Positions 43,793 through 52,601 of a stretch of 64,000 bases of DNA are shown piece by piece. Source of the DNA: Variovorax sp. JS1663. GTDB lineage: Bacteria; Pseudomonadota; Gammaproteobacteria; Burkholderiales; Burkholderiaceae_C. Position 1 is the first letter of the stretch. The number at the start of each line of letters is the position of its first letter. The position numbers were made by a program, and so were the translations under genes. A model generated the notes under the pieces. It was not told the origin of the DNA, ran no database searches, and saw only the letters and a list, made by a program, of their open reading frames with translations. The stretch spans positions 44,535-108,534 of the forward strand of contig NZ_LYMK01000024.1 in the NCBI RefSeq assembly GCF_002157355.1, given 5' to 3'.

Positions 43793-45028
43793 GGGCTGCG
43801 GATTCAACCGGTCGATGCAACACACTGATGACTGCCGCAGGCAGAAGGAGTGTTGCATGGCGTACCGGACACGAACCTACTACACAGACAGCCAGAAGGC
43901 GCTGATGTGGCAGCGCTGGAGGGAGGGGTGGACCCTCCATCAGATCGCTCAACTGTTCAATCGGGCACACACGTCCGTACAAAAGATTTTGTCCCGTACG
44001 GGTGGCATTCGACCACCGGAGCGAAGCCGTTCATCGATGGCGCTGACGCTGGCCGAGCGCGAGGAGATCTCGCGTGCCATGGCAGCTGGCTTCTCGATTC
44101 GCTCGATCGCGTTGATCCTCGGGCGAGCGCCATCCACCATCAGCCGCGAGATCAAGCGCAATGGTGGTCGGGGATGCTATCGGGCGAGCCAGGCCGACCA
44201 GGCCGCCTGGGATCGGGCCCGTCGACCAAAGCGCTGCAGGCTGGCTGAGAACCGGGACCTGGCGCGCATCGTCACGGAGAAGCTTCGGCTGCAATGGTCT
44301 CCGGAGCAGATTGCCGGTTGGCTCAAGCATACTTACCCGAGCGACGAGACCTCCCACGTGTCCCACGAGACCATCTACCGCAGCCTGTTCATTCAAGCCC
44401 GCGGGGCGTTGAAGAAGGAGCTGTTGCAGCATCTCAGGCGCACCCGGGGCATGCGCCGCTCGCGCCATCACACGCAGAAGACAGACGTCCACGGAAGAAT
44501 CGTCGACGCCGTTTCCATCAGCGAGCGGCCAGCCACGGTTGAAGACCGAGCAGTTCCCGGCCACTGGGAAGGCGACTTGCTCTTCGGAAGCGCCAACAGC
44601 CAGATCGCCACGCTGGTTGAGCGACAAACGCGATATGTGATGTTGGTCAAGCTGGATGGCAAGGTCTCTCAGACCGTCGTCAACGCACTCATCAAGAACG
44701 CCCGCAAGCTGCCGCAGGAGCTCTACAAGTCACTGACCTGGGACAGAGGCACGGAGATGCACGCTCACAAGAAGTTCACGTTGGCCACCGACATTCAGGT
44801 GTACTTTTGCGATCCGCAGAACCCATGGCAGCGCGGAAGCAACGAGAACACGAATGGATTGCTCAGGCAGTACATGCCGAAGGGCATGGACATCTCAGGG
44901 TTCTCACAGCTTCAACTCAATGCGATCGCTAGACAATTGAACGAGAGGCCGCGCAAGACGCTCGGCTTCCATACACCCGCTGAGATGTTCAGCGAATGTG
45001 TTGCATCGACCGGTTGAATCCGCAGCCC
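43793..45028 (+). mobile_element. Intact IS30-family insertion sequence
   Basis: 1236 bp bounded by perfect 31-bp inverted repeats (43793-43823 and 44998-45028, starting GGGCTGCGGATTCAACCGG). A TG dinucleotide on each side (43791-43792 and 45029-45030) is a possible 2-bp target duplication, normal for this family. One intact transposase gene. Perfect ends imply recent arrival. The interrupted sequence carries no recognisable gene. Confidence 0.92.
43857..45017 (+). CDS. IS30-family transposase
   Basis: 386 residues from ATG 43857, preceded by AAGGAG. N-terminal helix-turn-helix region (SIRSIALILGRAPSTISREI), then a DDE catalytic core with Asp in HWEGDLLFG, Asp in LTWDRGTEM and Glu in GSNENTNGLLRQ. 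Length and motifs match IS30. The gene ends inside the right inverted repeat. Confidence 0.95.
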   Translation: MAYRTRTYYTDSQKALMWQRWREGWTLHQIAQLFNRAHTSVQKILSRTGGIRPPERSRSSMALTLAEREEISRAMAAGFSIRSIALILGRAPSTISREIKRNGGRGCYRASQADQAAWDRARRPKRCRLAENRDLARIVTEKLRLQWSPEQIAGWLKHTYPSDETSHVSHETIYRSLFIQARGALKKELLQHLRRTRGMRRSRHHTQKTDVHGRIVDAVSISERPATVEDRAVPGHWEGDLLFGSANSQIATLVERQTRYVMLVKLDGKVSQTVVNALIKNARKLPQELYKSLTWDRGTEMHAHKKFTLATDIQVYFCDPQNPWQRGSNENTNGLLRQYMPKGMDISGFSQLQLNAIARQLNERPRKTLGFHTPAEMFSECVASTG

Positions 45029-45298
45029 TGAACCGACCTTCAGCCGTCGAAGTTCAACGGCGCAAAGCGGTCACTCCGGCGGAAGCCTGCGCGAACTGCT
45101 TGGCCAGCGCAAGCCTCTTCGACCGACTTTGTCATTCCAGCCCTGCTTCCTCGCCCGTCACGCAACGCACGCGACATCGACCACCTGCTGTCTCATCTCT
45201 TGTGCCCGACGGCAGCGCCCGCATAGGGCGCTGGCCGTTGCAGTCGTTCGCTCAATTCCTAAGCTGACGTTCGTCCACCCCGGTCGGCATGTAGGGCC

Positions 45299-45811
45299 TC
45301 ACTCGGCGCGTTGCAAGTCGCGGCTCAGTGCGCGCAGTTCCTTGAGTTCAAGTTCCCATTCCTCATTGCATTCCTTGTTAAAAGGGACGTCCCGGTTGTG
45401 GCTCTCGAACTCTCGAAAGTGGCTCATGGCCTCGTCCCGCGCATGAACATATCCAAAGATGTAGCTGAAGGCGACGGCCGCCGCGACCGCGTAGCCGGAT
45501 GTGAAATAGGCTATGGCGGCCAAGACGACTGCCGTCCCTATGGCGTAACTGCCAAAAGCCACGTTGAACGTCATTGGTGTCGCGTAAAACGTGTCGTGGA
45601 GGATATTCGCCTCGGTTAGGTTAATGCTTCGGCGCACAAACTCCAGCCTGACCTTCGCGTCTGGGATTTGAGCCGCTACCTCGACTTCTGACATCCGTTC
45701 CCTGTCCCGCGTGGAGACGAGGTGCTCGACATGTTCCCGGTAGTAGCTGTTGTAGGCGTCTCGCGCCTTTTCGAGGGAGGTGTTGTCGGCCTCGGACGGC
45801 TTTTTTGCCAT
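45299..45811 (-). CDS. Membrane protein of unknown function
   Basis: 170 residues. An N-terminal helical cytoplasmic part of about 75 residues, two adjacent membrane spans (about 84-125) and a charged C-terminal helix. No family recognised. Typical of small cargo genes in accessory regions. Confidence 0.55.
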   Translation of the reverse strand: MAKKPSEADNTSLEKARDAYNSYYREHVEHLVSTRDRERMSEVEVAAQIPDAKVRLEFVRRSINLTEANILHDTFYATPMTFNVAFGSYAIGTAVVLAAIAYFTSGYAVAAAVAFSYIFGYVHARDEAMSHFREFESHNRDVPFNKECNEEWELELKELRALSRDLQRAE

Positions 45812-46249
45812 GACCTGTTCCCTTCAATGAGAACCAATGTGATGAGCTTGCCTAGTCTCCAGGTAAGCCGCGGCGAGAATGAAATTCGGTTTTCGCAACG
45901 GCGCCGAAGCTGCTGGCCGCTATTGGCTCTGGCATTCTGCCCTGCCCGCTGTAGATACGCAGGCCCCGCGCCCCGTCGACTACCGTGGCATGAGCCTGTT
46001 AGGCCGGACGGCCATCCGCGTCGGTCCCCACATGCGGAACGTCAGGATTCTTAGCGGCTAAAACTCTGCGGCAACCCACCGCGCGTGAGCTCGGCGCCAT
46101 TCGGCTTCGCGTGGCGCGTCACTGAACCTTCTCAGTTTTCAGGCGGCGCCAATAGCGTTTCGAGTGTGTGCCATCGGACAGCGGCTTTGGGCGCCCAAAC
46201 TTGTCGTCCAAATACTCGGGGGCAAGGGTGAAAGCGGTTGCCCGACGGG
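45812..46249. other. Gene-free stretch in the accessory island
   Basis: About 440 bases. A 60-codon plus-strand frame at 45879 has no convincing protein character and no ribosome binding site. No repeats or hairpins of note. Confidence 0.35.
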
Positions 46250-46612
46250 TCAGGTCTCATTTCGGCCAATCTTTCTCAGGAACGCCTGCATACCTGGAGA
46301 CAAGGGGGGCGCGAGATGAAAGTTGTGGCCATGTGATTCCTCGAGTACAGGCCAAGCCCGGGTTAGATGGCCTTGAGAACGAAAGTATGGATGGAGCCAG
46401 AGCCAGTCCAGCGACCAAGAAGCTGGCGCATCTTGCCATTCGCGCCACCGAAAACAGCAAGCGCCGAATAGGTGGAACCGGTCGTTGAACAGGTATGCCC
46501 TGTACGGCACGTGGTCAGGTGAAGACGCAGACTCTGCAGCCTCGAACTGAATTCCATCTGTGTGCATTTCCCGAAGGAAGTAGCGCGCGAAACGCTCCAC
46601 ATGCTCACGCAT
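46250..46612 (-). CDS. GNAT-like acetyltransferase fragment or small family
   Basis: 120 residues. The segment WSLDWLWLHPYFRSQGHLTRAW resembles the acetyl-CoA-binding strand and Arg/Gln-x-x-Gly loop of a GNAT subfamily that reads WIWxHPYxRxxGxLxxAW. The protein is shorter than a full GNAT domain. Substrate unknown; accessory cargo. Confidence 0.5.
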   Translation of the reverse strand: MREHVERFARYFLREMHTDGIQFEAAESASSPDHVPYRAYLFNDRFHLFGACCFRWREWQDAPASWSLDWLWLHPYFRSQGHLTRAWPVLEESHGHNFHLAPPLSPGMQAFLRKIGRNET

Positions 46613-46911
46613 GCGCTTCGGCGACTCCGGTAGTACGACGTCAGGGCTGGTGGGCGCGCGACCGGTGACCTGAGGAAGGCTGATGGTGTTAGAAGGTGTG
46701 CGGGGAGCCCACGATGCGACCCAACTTAGTTATAGGGAGACAGCGCTGCGCCCTAACTCAGCCCCACTCGCGAGCTCGTAAGCCGCATGGCCGTTGAGCT
46801 TTCTTGTGGCAGGCGCAGTTTCATGCCGCGGAACATTAAGACAAAGCAGCAGCTGGTTGCTCATGGACGAATGGTTTCACGCGAACGCCGTCGTGGAAAT
46901 CTTCCTGTGCT
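46613..46911. other. Gene-free stretch in the accessory island
   Basis: About 300 bases between the GNAT-like gene and the next small gene; no supported gene, only short overlapping frames. Nothing else recognised. Confidence 0.3.
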
Positions 46912-47241
46912 TCAGGCATGGACGCAGCTATCCAGATACCGTGCATTGGCGTCCGATTTGAGGCGCAGTTCGCCGGCCCCGAAGGCAAGGACGGTGCCGT
47001 CAGGGAACACCGGGCTCGGCTTGTCGTGAAAGGCTCGCAATCTCGTTGAGGTAGAGACGTCGAAGCTTAGATAGTTTCCTTGAGCGTCGTTCAACCATAC
47101 AGGTGACGCCGCCGCCGGCCACCTGAAGGTCAGGGATGCGTACGAATGCCGACCATAGCTCTTTAGCGCGAGTAGCCTGCTTTCGAGGACGTGGTCGGAT
47201 GGCTCATTCACCGCAGCAAAGTTCTGGCCCTCAAATTTCAT
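46912..47241 (-). CDS. Small unknown protein
   Basis: 109 residues from ATG 47241 (MKFEGQNFAAVNEPSDHVLE). Balanced composition with beta-strand character (SYASLTFRW, NYLSFDVS, GTVLAFGAGELRLK) suggests a real folded protein. A longer in-frame extension upstream is low-complexity and is not used. No family recognised. Confidence 0.45.
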   Translation of the reverse strand: MKFEGQNFAAVNEPSDHVLESRLLALKSYGRHSYASLTFRWPAAASPVWLNDAQGNYLSFDVSTSTRLRAFHDKPSPVFPDGTVLAFGAGELRLKSDANARYLDSCVHA

Positions 47242-47572
47242 GATTGAGAAGTTGAGTCGAAGGTCCGCTGATGGCCGGGACCGGCATGTTGGCGATTGTT
47301 GCTCGACTCGTTGGCAGCGCGCACACGCTTCGAGATTCGGAGTGGCCCTGCCCTGCTCTTCCTGCGCCGTTGAAACTTCGACGACACCCGCCGACCGATT
47401 CTTCAACCAGATCAATCACTTACGGAGGCCGCCGTCAAAGTTAGACCCTAAATTTGATGGAATTCCGGCCTAACTTTGAACGAACTCAAACGGAACCGGA
47501 TTCCTCCCGAACAGGTTCAATACGGGGTCCTTCTCTCAGAAAAAGAAATTCCGTACGTTTCCCGATCGAACG
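47242..47572. other. Gene-free stretch with third copy of the accessory repeat
   Basis: 330 bases without a supported gene. At 47413-47446 CTTACGGAGGCCGCCGTCAA is followed by AGTTAGACCCTAA, then TTTGATGGAAT, matching the copy at 43541-43600 nearly base for base. The two copies bracket the IS30 element and cargo genes. Confidence 0.5.
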
Positions 47573-47944
47573 TCATCCTCGAGGAGTCAGCCTTGCCGCG
47601 GGCCGGTGCACGCCAGAGAGGTCGGACTGCAGCGCGATCTCACACTCATAGAGAACGCCGGCCAGGCAGAGCATCATCTGCCACCGCGCGCCAGGCGCTC
47701 GCGGCTCGCCGGTCTCGTCGTAGTAGACGATGATTCCCGCCTCGCGCAGGTCGCGGAGTGCGAACGAAGCGACCAGGCTGCTGTCAAAGGCGTTGGCCTT
47801 CAGCGTCACGACCCGCGCGGCGTCGTCGTACTCGACCGCCTCGAGCTCCATGTCCATAAGCGAGGAGAAGGTGTGCTTGATGGTGCACGGGCCCGGACGT
47901 GGCTGGAAGGCTGGTGCCGAAGGAGATGGGGTGGCAGCGTTCAT
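47573..47944 (-). CDS. Unknown small protein
   Basis: 123 residues from ATG 47944. A Pro/Ala-rich N terminus is followed by a beta-rich domain (SLMDMELEAVEYDDAARVV, GIIVYYDETGE, RWQMMLCLAGVLYECEI). No family recognised. Dispersed repeat copy 4 lies directly upstream. Confidence 0.55.
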   Translation of the reverse strand: MNAATPSPSAPAFQPRPGPCTIKHTFSSLMDMELEAVEYDDAARVVTLKANAFDSSLVASFALRDLREAGIIVYYDETGEPRAPGARWQMMLCLAGVLYECEIALQSDLSGVHRPAARLTPRG

Positions 47945-47967
47945 TGGTTCCGAGAAGAGGTCACGAG

Positions 47968-48016
47968 ATTGTTTCGCCCTTTGTTGCACCGAGCAACAAC
48001 AATAGGCGCAACAAAG
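47968..48016. repeat. Dispersed repeat copy 4
   Basis: TTGTTTCGCCCTTTGTTGCA, CCGAGCAACAACAATAGG, then CGCAACAAAG. It has nested inverted repeats: outer TTGTTTCGCC with GGCGCAACAA and inner GTTGC with GCAAC. Between the rep gene end and the 123-residue gene. Confidence 0.65.
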
Positions 48017-48044
48017 TGGCCGGCCTGGTCGCCTCCGAACCGCC

Positions 48045-49436
48045 CTATGCGGGTCGGCTCTCCGCGGCGACCTGGAGCAACTGCTCCGCCGTGGGCTCGT
48101 CCCAACCCTCGCCTCTCGACCGCAGCCCGTAGAACCGGATCATCTCGCCGCGCACCAGGTTGTGATTCCAGCCGCTGGTCTGCAGCCGCTTGAGGATGCT
48201 CGCGTGAGCGTTGCGTCGTGTCAGGTCCTCGAGCAGCTCGCCGGCGATAACGGCCTGCTGCTCGACCGGGAGCGCCTGCAGCTCGGCGATCAGCTCCTCG
48301 CGAATTCGCGTCTTGAACTTATCGTTCCACTCCTTCATCCGCGCCTCCTGTTCCCGCCTGCTCTCGGGACTGGTCGGGTCAGCGCGAGCTGCTTCCTCTT
48401 CAATCTTGGCAACGACGATCTTCGCCTCGCTGGGCAGCATGCTCTTCAAATAGCGATAGCTGTCGCGAACGGGCTCCGCGAAGTCACTCTTGACCCGACG
48501 CTCCAGGCCGTCGAGCCCGCGCTGGAAGGCTTCTGGGCCGAACTCCGAGATCAACGTCTCCGCCTTCTCGGGGTCTATGTCGAGGGCCTCCGCCCGATTC
48601 AGCAGCGCTAGGTCGACTGGCCCGTCGATCGAGGCCAGCAGAGAGCGCTGCTTCTTCGGCCGGATGAGGAACTGAATGTCTTTGACGAACCGGCCTTCCT
48701 TGTAGTCCTTCAGTTCGACTTCGAGGTCGCTGATCTGATTGATCTGGGCGACCGCTTTATTCAGCACGTCCCTCTTGAACATGCGGTACTCGAAGTTGGC
48801 CGTCTTCTCGCCGTCGGGCTTGCCGGTGAGCACCGGCCGCCACCAGTTCCAGTCCTGCCTCGGGGTGCGCCCCACGCCCTTGTACCGGGCGCAGATCTCA
48901 TAGAGCGCCAACGCCGGATGGTGACTGAACTGGAACAGGATCTCCATGTCGAGATCGGCCCACACGAACGGCTGCAGCAGCTCCTGGCGCATGTTCACTG
49001 CGTACGACCACTCGACCCACACCTCGCCGCCGCGGCGCTTCTCCAGCTTTGCATGCGCGAGCATGGCGCACGCCTCCCACGCAGCCCCCTCCCCTTTTGT
49101 TGGCGACTGCCATTCGACAAGGGTGGTGATCATGGCCCGCAGGTGCTTTTTCACCTGCTCGACATCCTTGGAATTGAAATCGATGCCACGGACGATCTCG
49201 CGTAGCGGCGAGCTGTGAGTCTCCTCATCCATGCCCTGCCGCTGCGCTTCCTTCAGGAGTTTGTTCCAGACCTTTCGGCCGAGCACCGTGATCCTGTGGG
49301 ACTTCGGTTGCATTGCCAGCGTGTTGACCGGCTTGCGCAGGCGGGTGTCCTCCACCTCTGCCGCGTGGAGCACGACTTCGGCGGATCGCCTTTTTGGCTT
49401 TGGTGGCGACGGTGGCAGAGCGGGCTCGAGGTCCAT
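48045..49436 (-). CDS. rep: Rep_3-family plasmid replication initiator
   Basis: About 463 residues from ATG 49436; a longer frame to 49715 reads through the iterons and is rejected. Two winged-helix domains: NTLAMQPKSHRITVLGRKVWN at the start, FQFSHHPALALYEICARYKG and FKRDVLNKAVAQINQISDLE in the second, as in Rep_3 (RepA/RepB-type) initiators. The C-terminal 180 residues are a helical extension not found in small Rep_3 proteins. It should bind the iterons in the adjacent gap and open the origin. Confidence 0.85.
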   Translation of the reverse strand: MDLEPALPPSPPKPKRRSAEVVLHAAEVEDTRLRKPVNTLAMQPKSHRITVLGRKVWNKLLKEAQRQGMDEETHSSPLREIVRGIDFNSKDVEQVKKHLRAMITTLVEWQSPTKGEGAAWEACAMLAHAKLEKRRGGEVWVEWSYAVNMRQELLQPFVWADLDMEILFQFSHHPALALYEICARYKGVGRTPRQDWNWWRPVLTGKPDGEKTANFEYRMFKRDVLNKAVAQINQISDLEVELKDYKEGRFVKDIQFLIRPKKQRSLLASIDGPVDLALLNRAEALDIDPEKAETLISEFGPEAFQRGLDGLERRVKSDFAEPVRDSYRYLKSMLPSEAKIVVAKIEEEAARADPTSPESRREQEARMKEWNDKFKTRIREELIAELQALPVEQQAVIAGELLEDLTRRNAHASILKRLQTSGWNHNLVRGEMIRFYGLRSRGEGWDEPTAEQLLQVAAESRPA

Positions 49437-50081
49437 GGCGGCCCGACTATATGCCAGCGCACCAGATATGTGAAATCTGGAGTTCACGCGAAGTGGCCCG
49501 CAAACGTCGTTCTGATCGCCGGATTGAGGGGCTTGAGTTTTGAAAAGTGGAATCTTTAGGTTCCAGGTTCCCCGAAAAGCTTCACATATGCAGATGTTGG
49601 GGGCGAGCGTTCCCCGAAAACCTTCACGTGAAGGGGTTGCAGGAGGGGTCATTTGTCCCAGATTCGGGTCCAAACGGGGCCCGAAACACCACCGGAAGGC
49701 CGCTCTGGGTCTCAACCGCGGCGTTCCCCGAACTCACTCTGCTCCACCCCGAAAACTCTCACATGTCGCCCCGGCTCCCCTCTGCTTCTCCCCGAAACAA
49801 CTCCGAAACTTCCCGAACCCACTCCGAAATCTCTCCTAAGTTGTTGATTTTTAAGGAGAAAATTCGCAGTAAAGATTCTTAAGTGGATTAAGGGATTGAA
49901 CTATCAAAACCCGGCGCATCAATATGGAATCGAAACGGAGACAGATCGGCGGGAAGCCATGTGAATGTTTTCGGGGACGACACCCCGATTTCCTTTGCAA
50001 AAGCACCGTGCGTTGACACAATACGCGCCAGATTCAAATTTGTGTCAAGGAACGGAAAATCCGTTCGCAAGGAGAGTTGTG
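49437..50081. other. Probable origin of replication (oriV) with iterons
   Basis: 645-base gene-free gap between divergent rep and parA. Four related 18-19-bp sites: TCCCCGAAAAGCTTCACAT (49569-49587), TCCCCGAAAACCTTCACGT (49611-49629), CCCCGAAAACTCTCACAT (49747-49764) and, inverted, ATGTGAATGTTTTCGGGGA (49959-49977). Partial copies CCCCGAAACAACTCC occur near 49791. An AT-rich segment (49838-49910) lies between the third and fourth. This is the usual plan of an iteron-controlled origin; the inverted fourth copy next to parA may also serve as an operator. Confidence 0.75.
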
Positions 50082-51320
50082 ATGACTAAGCTAAAACTAA
50101 ACAGGCTGAAGTCGGTGTCGATCGAGGACATCACTGACCAGGCCGAGAAGGCGACCGCCATGATGGGCCAGATCCGCTCGGCCATGCTGGCTCCCACGGC
50201 GAGGAAGAGCGCGCCGGCGTTCAACCTGAGCCAGCTGTCTGCGCTCTGCGGCGCTGAACGGGGCTCGATCCTCCATCGTCTCACCAAAGGCGGGCTGCCT
50301 CCGGGAAACTTGAACCCGTCTGGCAGCCGTCGTGAGTTCACGCTCGCCGAGAGTCGCGAATGGATTCGAGAGTATCGGAAAGAGCAGCGACGCCCGCAAG
50401 GCGCCGAAGCGGTAACCATCAGCGTCGGCAACTTCAAAGGTGGCGTGACGAAGACCACCACCGCGGTGACCTTGGCCCAGGGCCTCTCGCTCAGGGGGCA
50501 CCGCGTCCTCATGATCGACGTCGACCCCCAGGGTTCGGCGACCACACTCTTCGGCATTTTGCCCGACACCGAAGTCGAAGAAGATCAGACAGTGCTTCCT
50601 CTGGCCATGGGCACGGAGTCAAGCATTCGGTACGCAATCAGGCCGACCTACTGGGATGGAATCGACATCGTAGCGGCAGCTCCACTGCTGTTCGGCGCCG
50701 AGTTCGCCCTCCCCTCGCGTCAATCCAGAGACGCGGAGTTCCAGTTCTGGAGCGTGCTCGACTTGGCTATCGATGACGTGAGAAGCGAGTACGACGTGAT
50801 CATCATCGACACGCCCCCTGCCCTCTCTTATATGACGATCGCGGCGTTCATGGCAGCGGACGGCATCATCATGCCGCTACCGCCGAACCCGCTGGACTTC
50901 GCGTCCGCCGCCCAGTTCTGGACGCTCTTCTCAGACGTTGCGGCGAACTTGAAAGCCCAACGTGGCTATGACAAGCACTTCTCCTTCATGCACGTCCTGC
51001 TCGCGAGGGTTGACTCTTCCGATTCGGCGAGCAACGTCGTGCGCCAGTGGATCGGCCAGACCTACGCAGAAAAGGTTCTGCCGGTCGAGATTCCGAAGAC
51101 GGCGGTCGCGTCGTCATCAAGCGCCGAGTTCGGGACGGTCTACGACGTCGCCAAGTACGATGGAAATGCGCGGACGTTCAAGCGCGCTCGCGATGCCTAC
51201 GACACCTTCGTCGAGTATGTCGAGGGATCGATTCGCGAGGTCTGGGATACCCAGGTTGAAGAGCGGGCCAACGCTGCCCCAGTCAAGCCTGTTTCCGCTG
51301 TGATTGAAGGAGTCGCGTAA
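50082..51320 (+). CDS. parA: ParA partition ATPase
   Basis: 412 residues from ATG 50082, preceded by AAGGAGAG. An N-terminal DNA-binding region of about 110 residues (type Ia, as in P1 and F) precedes the deviant Walker A FKGGVTKTTTAV near residue 120 and Walker B VIIIDTPPAL. It moves plasmid copies by ATP-driven gradient on the nucleoid. The stop overlaps the parB start by ATG/TAATG spacing, forming an operon. Confidence 0.92.
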   Translation: MTKLKLNRLKSVSIEDITDQAEKATAMMGQIRSAMLAPTARKSAPAFNLSQLSALCGAERGSILHRLTKGGLPPGNLNPSGSRREFTLAESREWIREYRKEQRRPQGAEAVTISVGNFKGGVTKTTTAVTLAQGLSLRGHRVLMIDVDPQGSATTLFGILPDTEVEEDQTVLPLAMGTESSIRYAIRPTYWDGIDIVAAAPLLFGAEFALPSRQSRDAEFQFWSVLDLAIDDVRSEYDVIIIDTPPALSYMTIAAFMAADGIIMPLPPNPLDFASAAQFWTLFSDVAANLKAQRGYDKHFSFMHVLLARVDSSDSASNVVRQWIGQTYAEKVLPVEIPKTAVASSSSAEFGTVYDVAKYDGNARTFKRARDAYDTFVEYVEGSIREVWDTQVEERANAAPVKPVSAVIEGVA

Positions 51321-52339
51321 TGGCCAAGAACCTCATGGAGAAGTCTCAGAGGATTCAGGTTCCTGAGCCCAGGTCGGCATCCACTCCGCCGCCGCCTCCT
51401 TCCAAACCCAAGACTGCGCCGGGGACGCTGATGGGTTTCATGGAGGGGCAGTCGACCGTCCACCAGGAGAACAAGGCTCTGCGCGAGCGGGCGGAGGAAG
51501 CTGAGCGGATGGCCGAGGAATTCAAGGGCGCCTCCCCGGTCAAGGTCCTGGACCCCAAGCGAATCCGGCGATCCGACTGGGCCAACCGGGACACCGCGTC
51601 CTTCGAGGGCGCGGCGTGGGAGGCATTCAAGGACGACATTCTGAAGAACGGCGGGAACGAGGTGCCCATCCGGGTGAGGCCACTTTCAGAGCCGGTCGAC
51701 GGTTGCGACTTCGAGATCATCTACGGCCATCGCCGCCACCAAGCCTGCCTGGATCTGGGCCTGCCGATTCGGGCACAGATCGAGGATGCCACCGAGCACA
51801 TGCTGTTCGTAGCGATGGAGCTGGAGAACCGCTCGCGCAAGGACCTGTCGCCATGGGAGCAGGGCATGTTCTACGCGAAGGCGCTCGACAAGGGGCTGTA
51901 TCCATCGGGTCGAAAGCTCGCCGAAGCCATTCGCCGGGAACAGAGCGACGTGAGCAGGGCGATTGCGCTCGCTCGTCTGCCTGAGGCCGTCGTCAAAGCC
52001 TTTCCGAGTCCGCTCGACATTCAGTTTCGCTGGGCCAAAGACCTCACTGACGCCCACCAGGCCGACTCAGAGGGGCTGCTCGCGCGCGCACGTGCGATCG
52101 CTGCACAGGGCGTTTTAAAGTCTCCCGGTGCGGTGCTTGCCCAGCTGATTGGTCAAGCAGGTCGGGGAGACAGCAGTCGGACCGCGGACATAGAGATTGG
52201 TGCCAAGGTAGGAAAGAAGGCAACGGCTGTACTCACCTCTGACTCGAAGGGCCGCGCTTTGCTGAAATTTCAGGTCCAATTGCCGCCGGAGAAGCGCCAG
52301 GCACTTGCTGATCTCGTGGGAAAACTGTTGCTCGAGTAG
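51320..52339 (+). CDS. parB: ParB partition protein
   Basis: 339 residues. A Pro-rich N terminus, a ParB/Spo0J domain with EIIYGHRRHQACLDLG (about 135-150), and a helix-turn-helix SGRKLAEAIRREQSDVSRAI (about 196-215). The C-terminal 60 residues probably dimerise. Three parS-like palindromes follow directly after the gene. Confidence 0.92.
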   Translation: MAKNLMEKSQRIQVPEPRSASTPPPPPSKPKTAPGTLMGFMEGQSTVHQENKALRERAEEAERMAEEFKGASPVKVLDPKRIRRSDWANRDTASFEGAAWEAFKDDILKNGGNEVPIRVRPLSEPVDGCDFEIIYGHRRHQACLDLGLPIRAQIEDATEHMLFVAMELENRSRKDLSPWEQGMFYAKALDKGLYPSGRKLAEAIRREQSDVSRAIALARLPEAVVKAFPSPLDIQFRWAKDLTDAHQADSEGLLARARAIAAQGVLKSPGAVLAQLIGQAGRGDSSRTADIEIGAKVGKKATAVLTSDSKGRALLKFQVQLPPEKRQALADLVGKLLLE

Positions 52340-52367
52340 GCTGCTTCCCGGCTCTATCGAGAGGGGT

Positions 52368-52382
52368 GATGGACGGTCCATC
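52368..52382. promoter_or_regulatory. parS candidate 1
   Basis: Palindrome GATGGACGGTCCATC, within a larger GGGTGATGGAC/GGTCCATCACCC symmetry and followed by a T-run, so it could double as the parAB terminator. Confidence 0.75.
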
Positions 52383-52402
52383 ACCCTTTTTTTTGAGCGC
52401 CT

Positions 52403-52417
52403 GATGGACCGTCCATC
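52403..52417. promoter_or_regulatory. parS candidate 2
   Basis: Palindrome GATGGACCGTCCATC, same seven-base arms as the other two with central C. Confidence 0.75.
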
Positions 52418-52478
52418 GCCCCAGGCATCTCGATCGCGTGGCGCAGACGGACCATGCACGAACTGTCGCCCCAAAGGT

Positions 52479-52493
52479 GATGGACCGTCCATC
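52479..52493. promoter_or_regulatory. parS candidate 3
   Basis: Palindrome GATGGACCGTCCATC, identical to candidate 2. Spacing from candidate 2 is 76 bases. Confidence 0.75.
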
Positions 52494-52601
52494 GGCTACT
52501 TCCGGCGCCCGGTGCTCGCCTTGTGAGCTACCTTTTCCAGGCCCGTTTGGGGCGCCATAGGTCGGGGCCCTTACCTCATCGACGGGATCGATTCCGGTTC
52601 G

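Noticed and set aside
42112..48045. Integron cassette array
   Set aside because: Core-like GTTAGAC and GCCTAAC sequences occur, but no integrase of the IntI type, no folded attC bodies and no regular gene-attC pattern were found.
49437..49715. N-terminal extension of the Rep protein
   Set aside because: The in-frame extension reads through the iterons and lacks protein-like composition; ATG 49436 gives the normal Rep_3 start.
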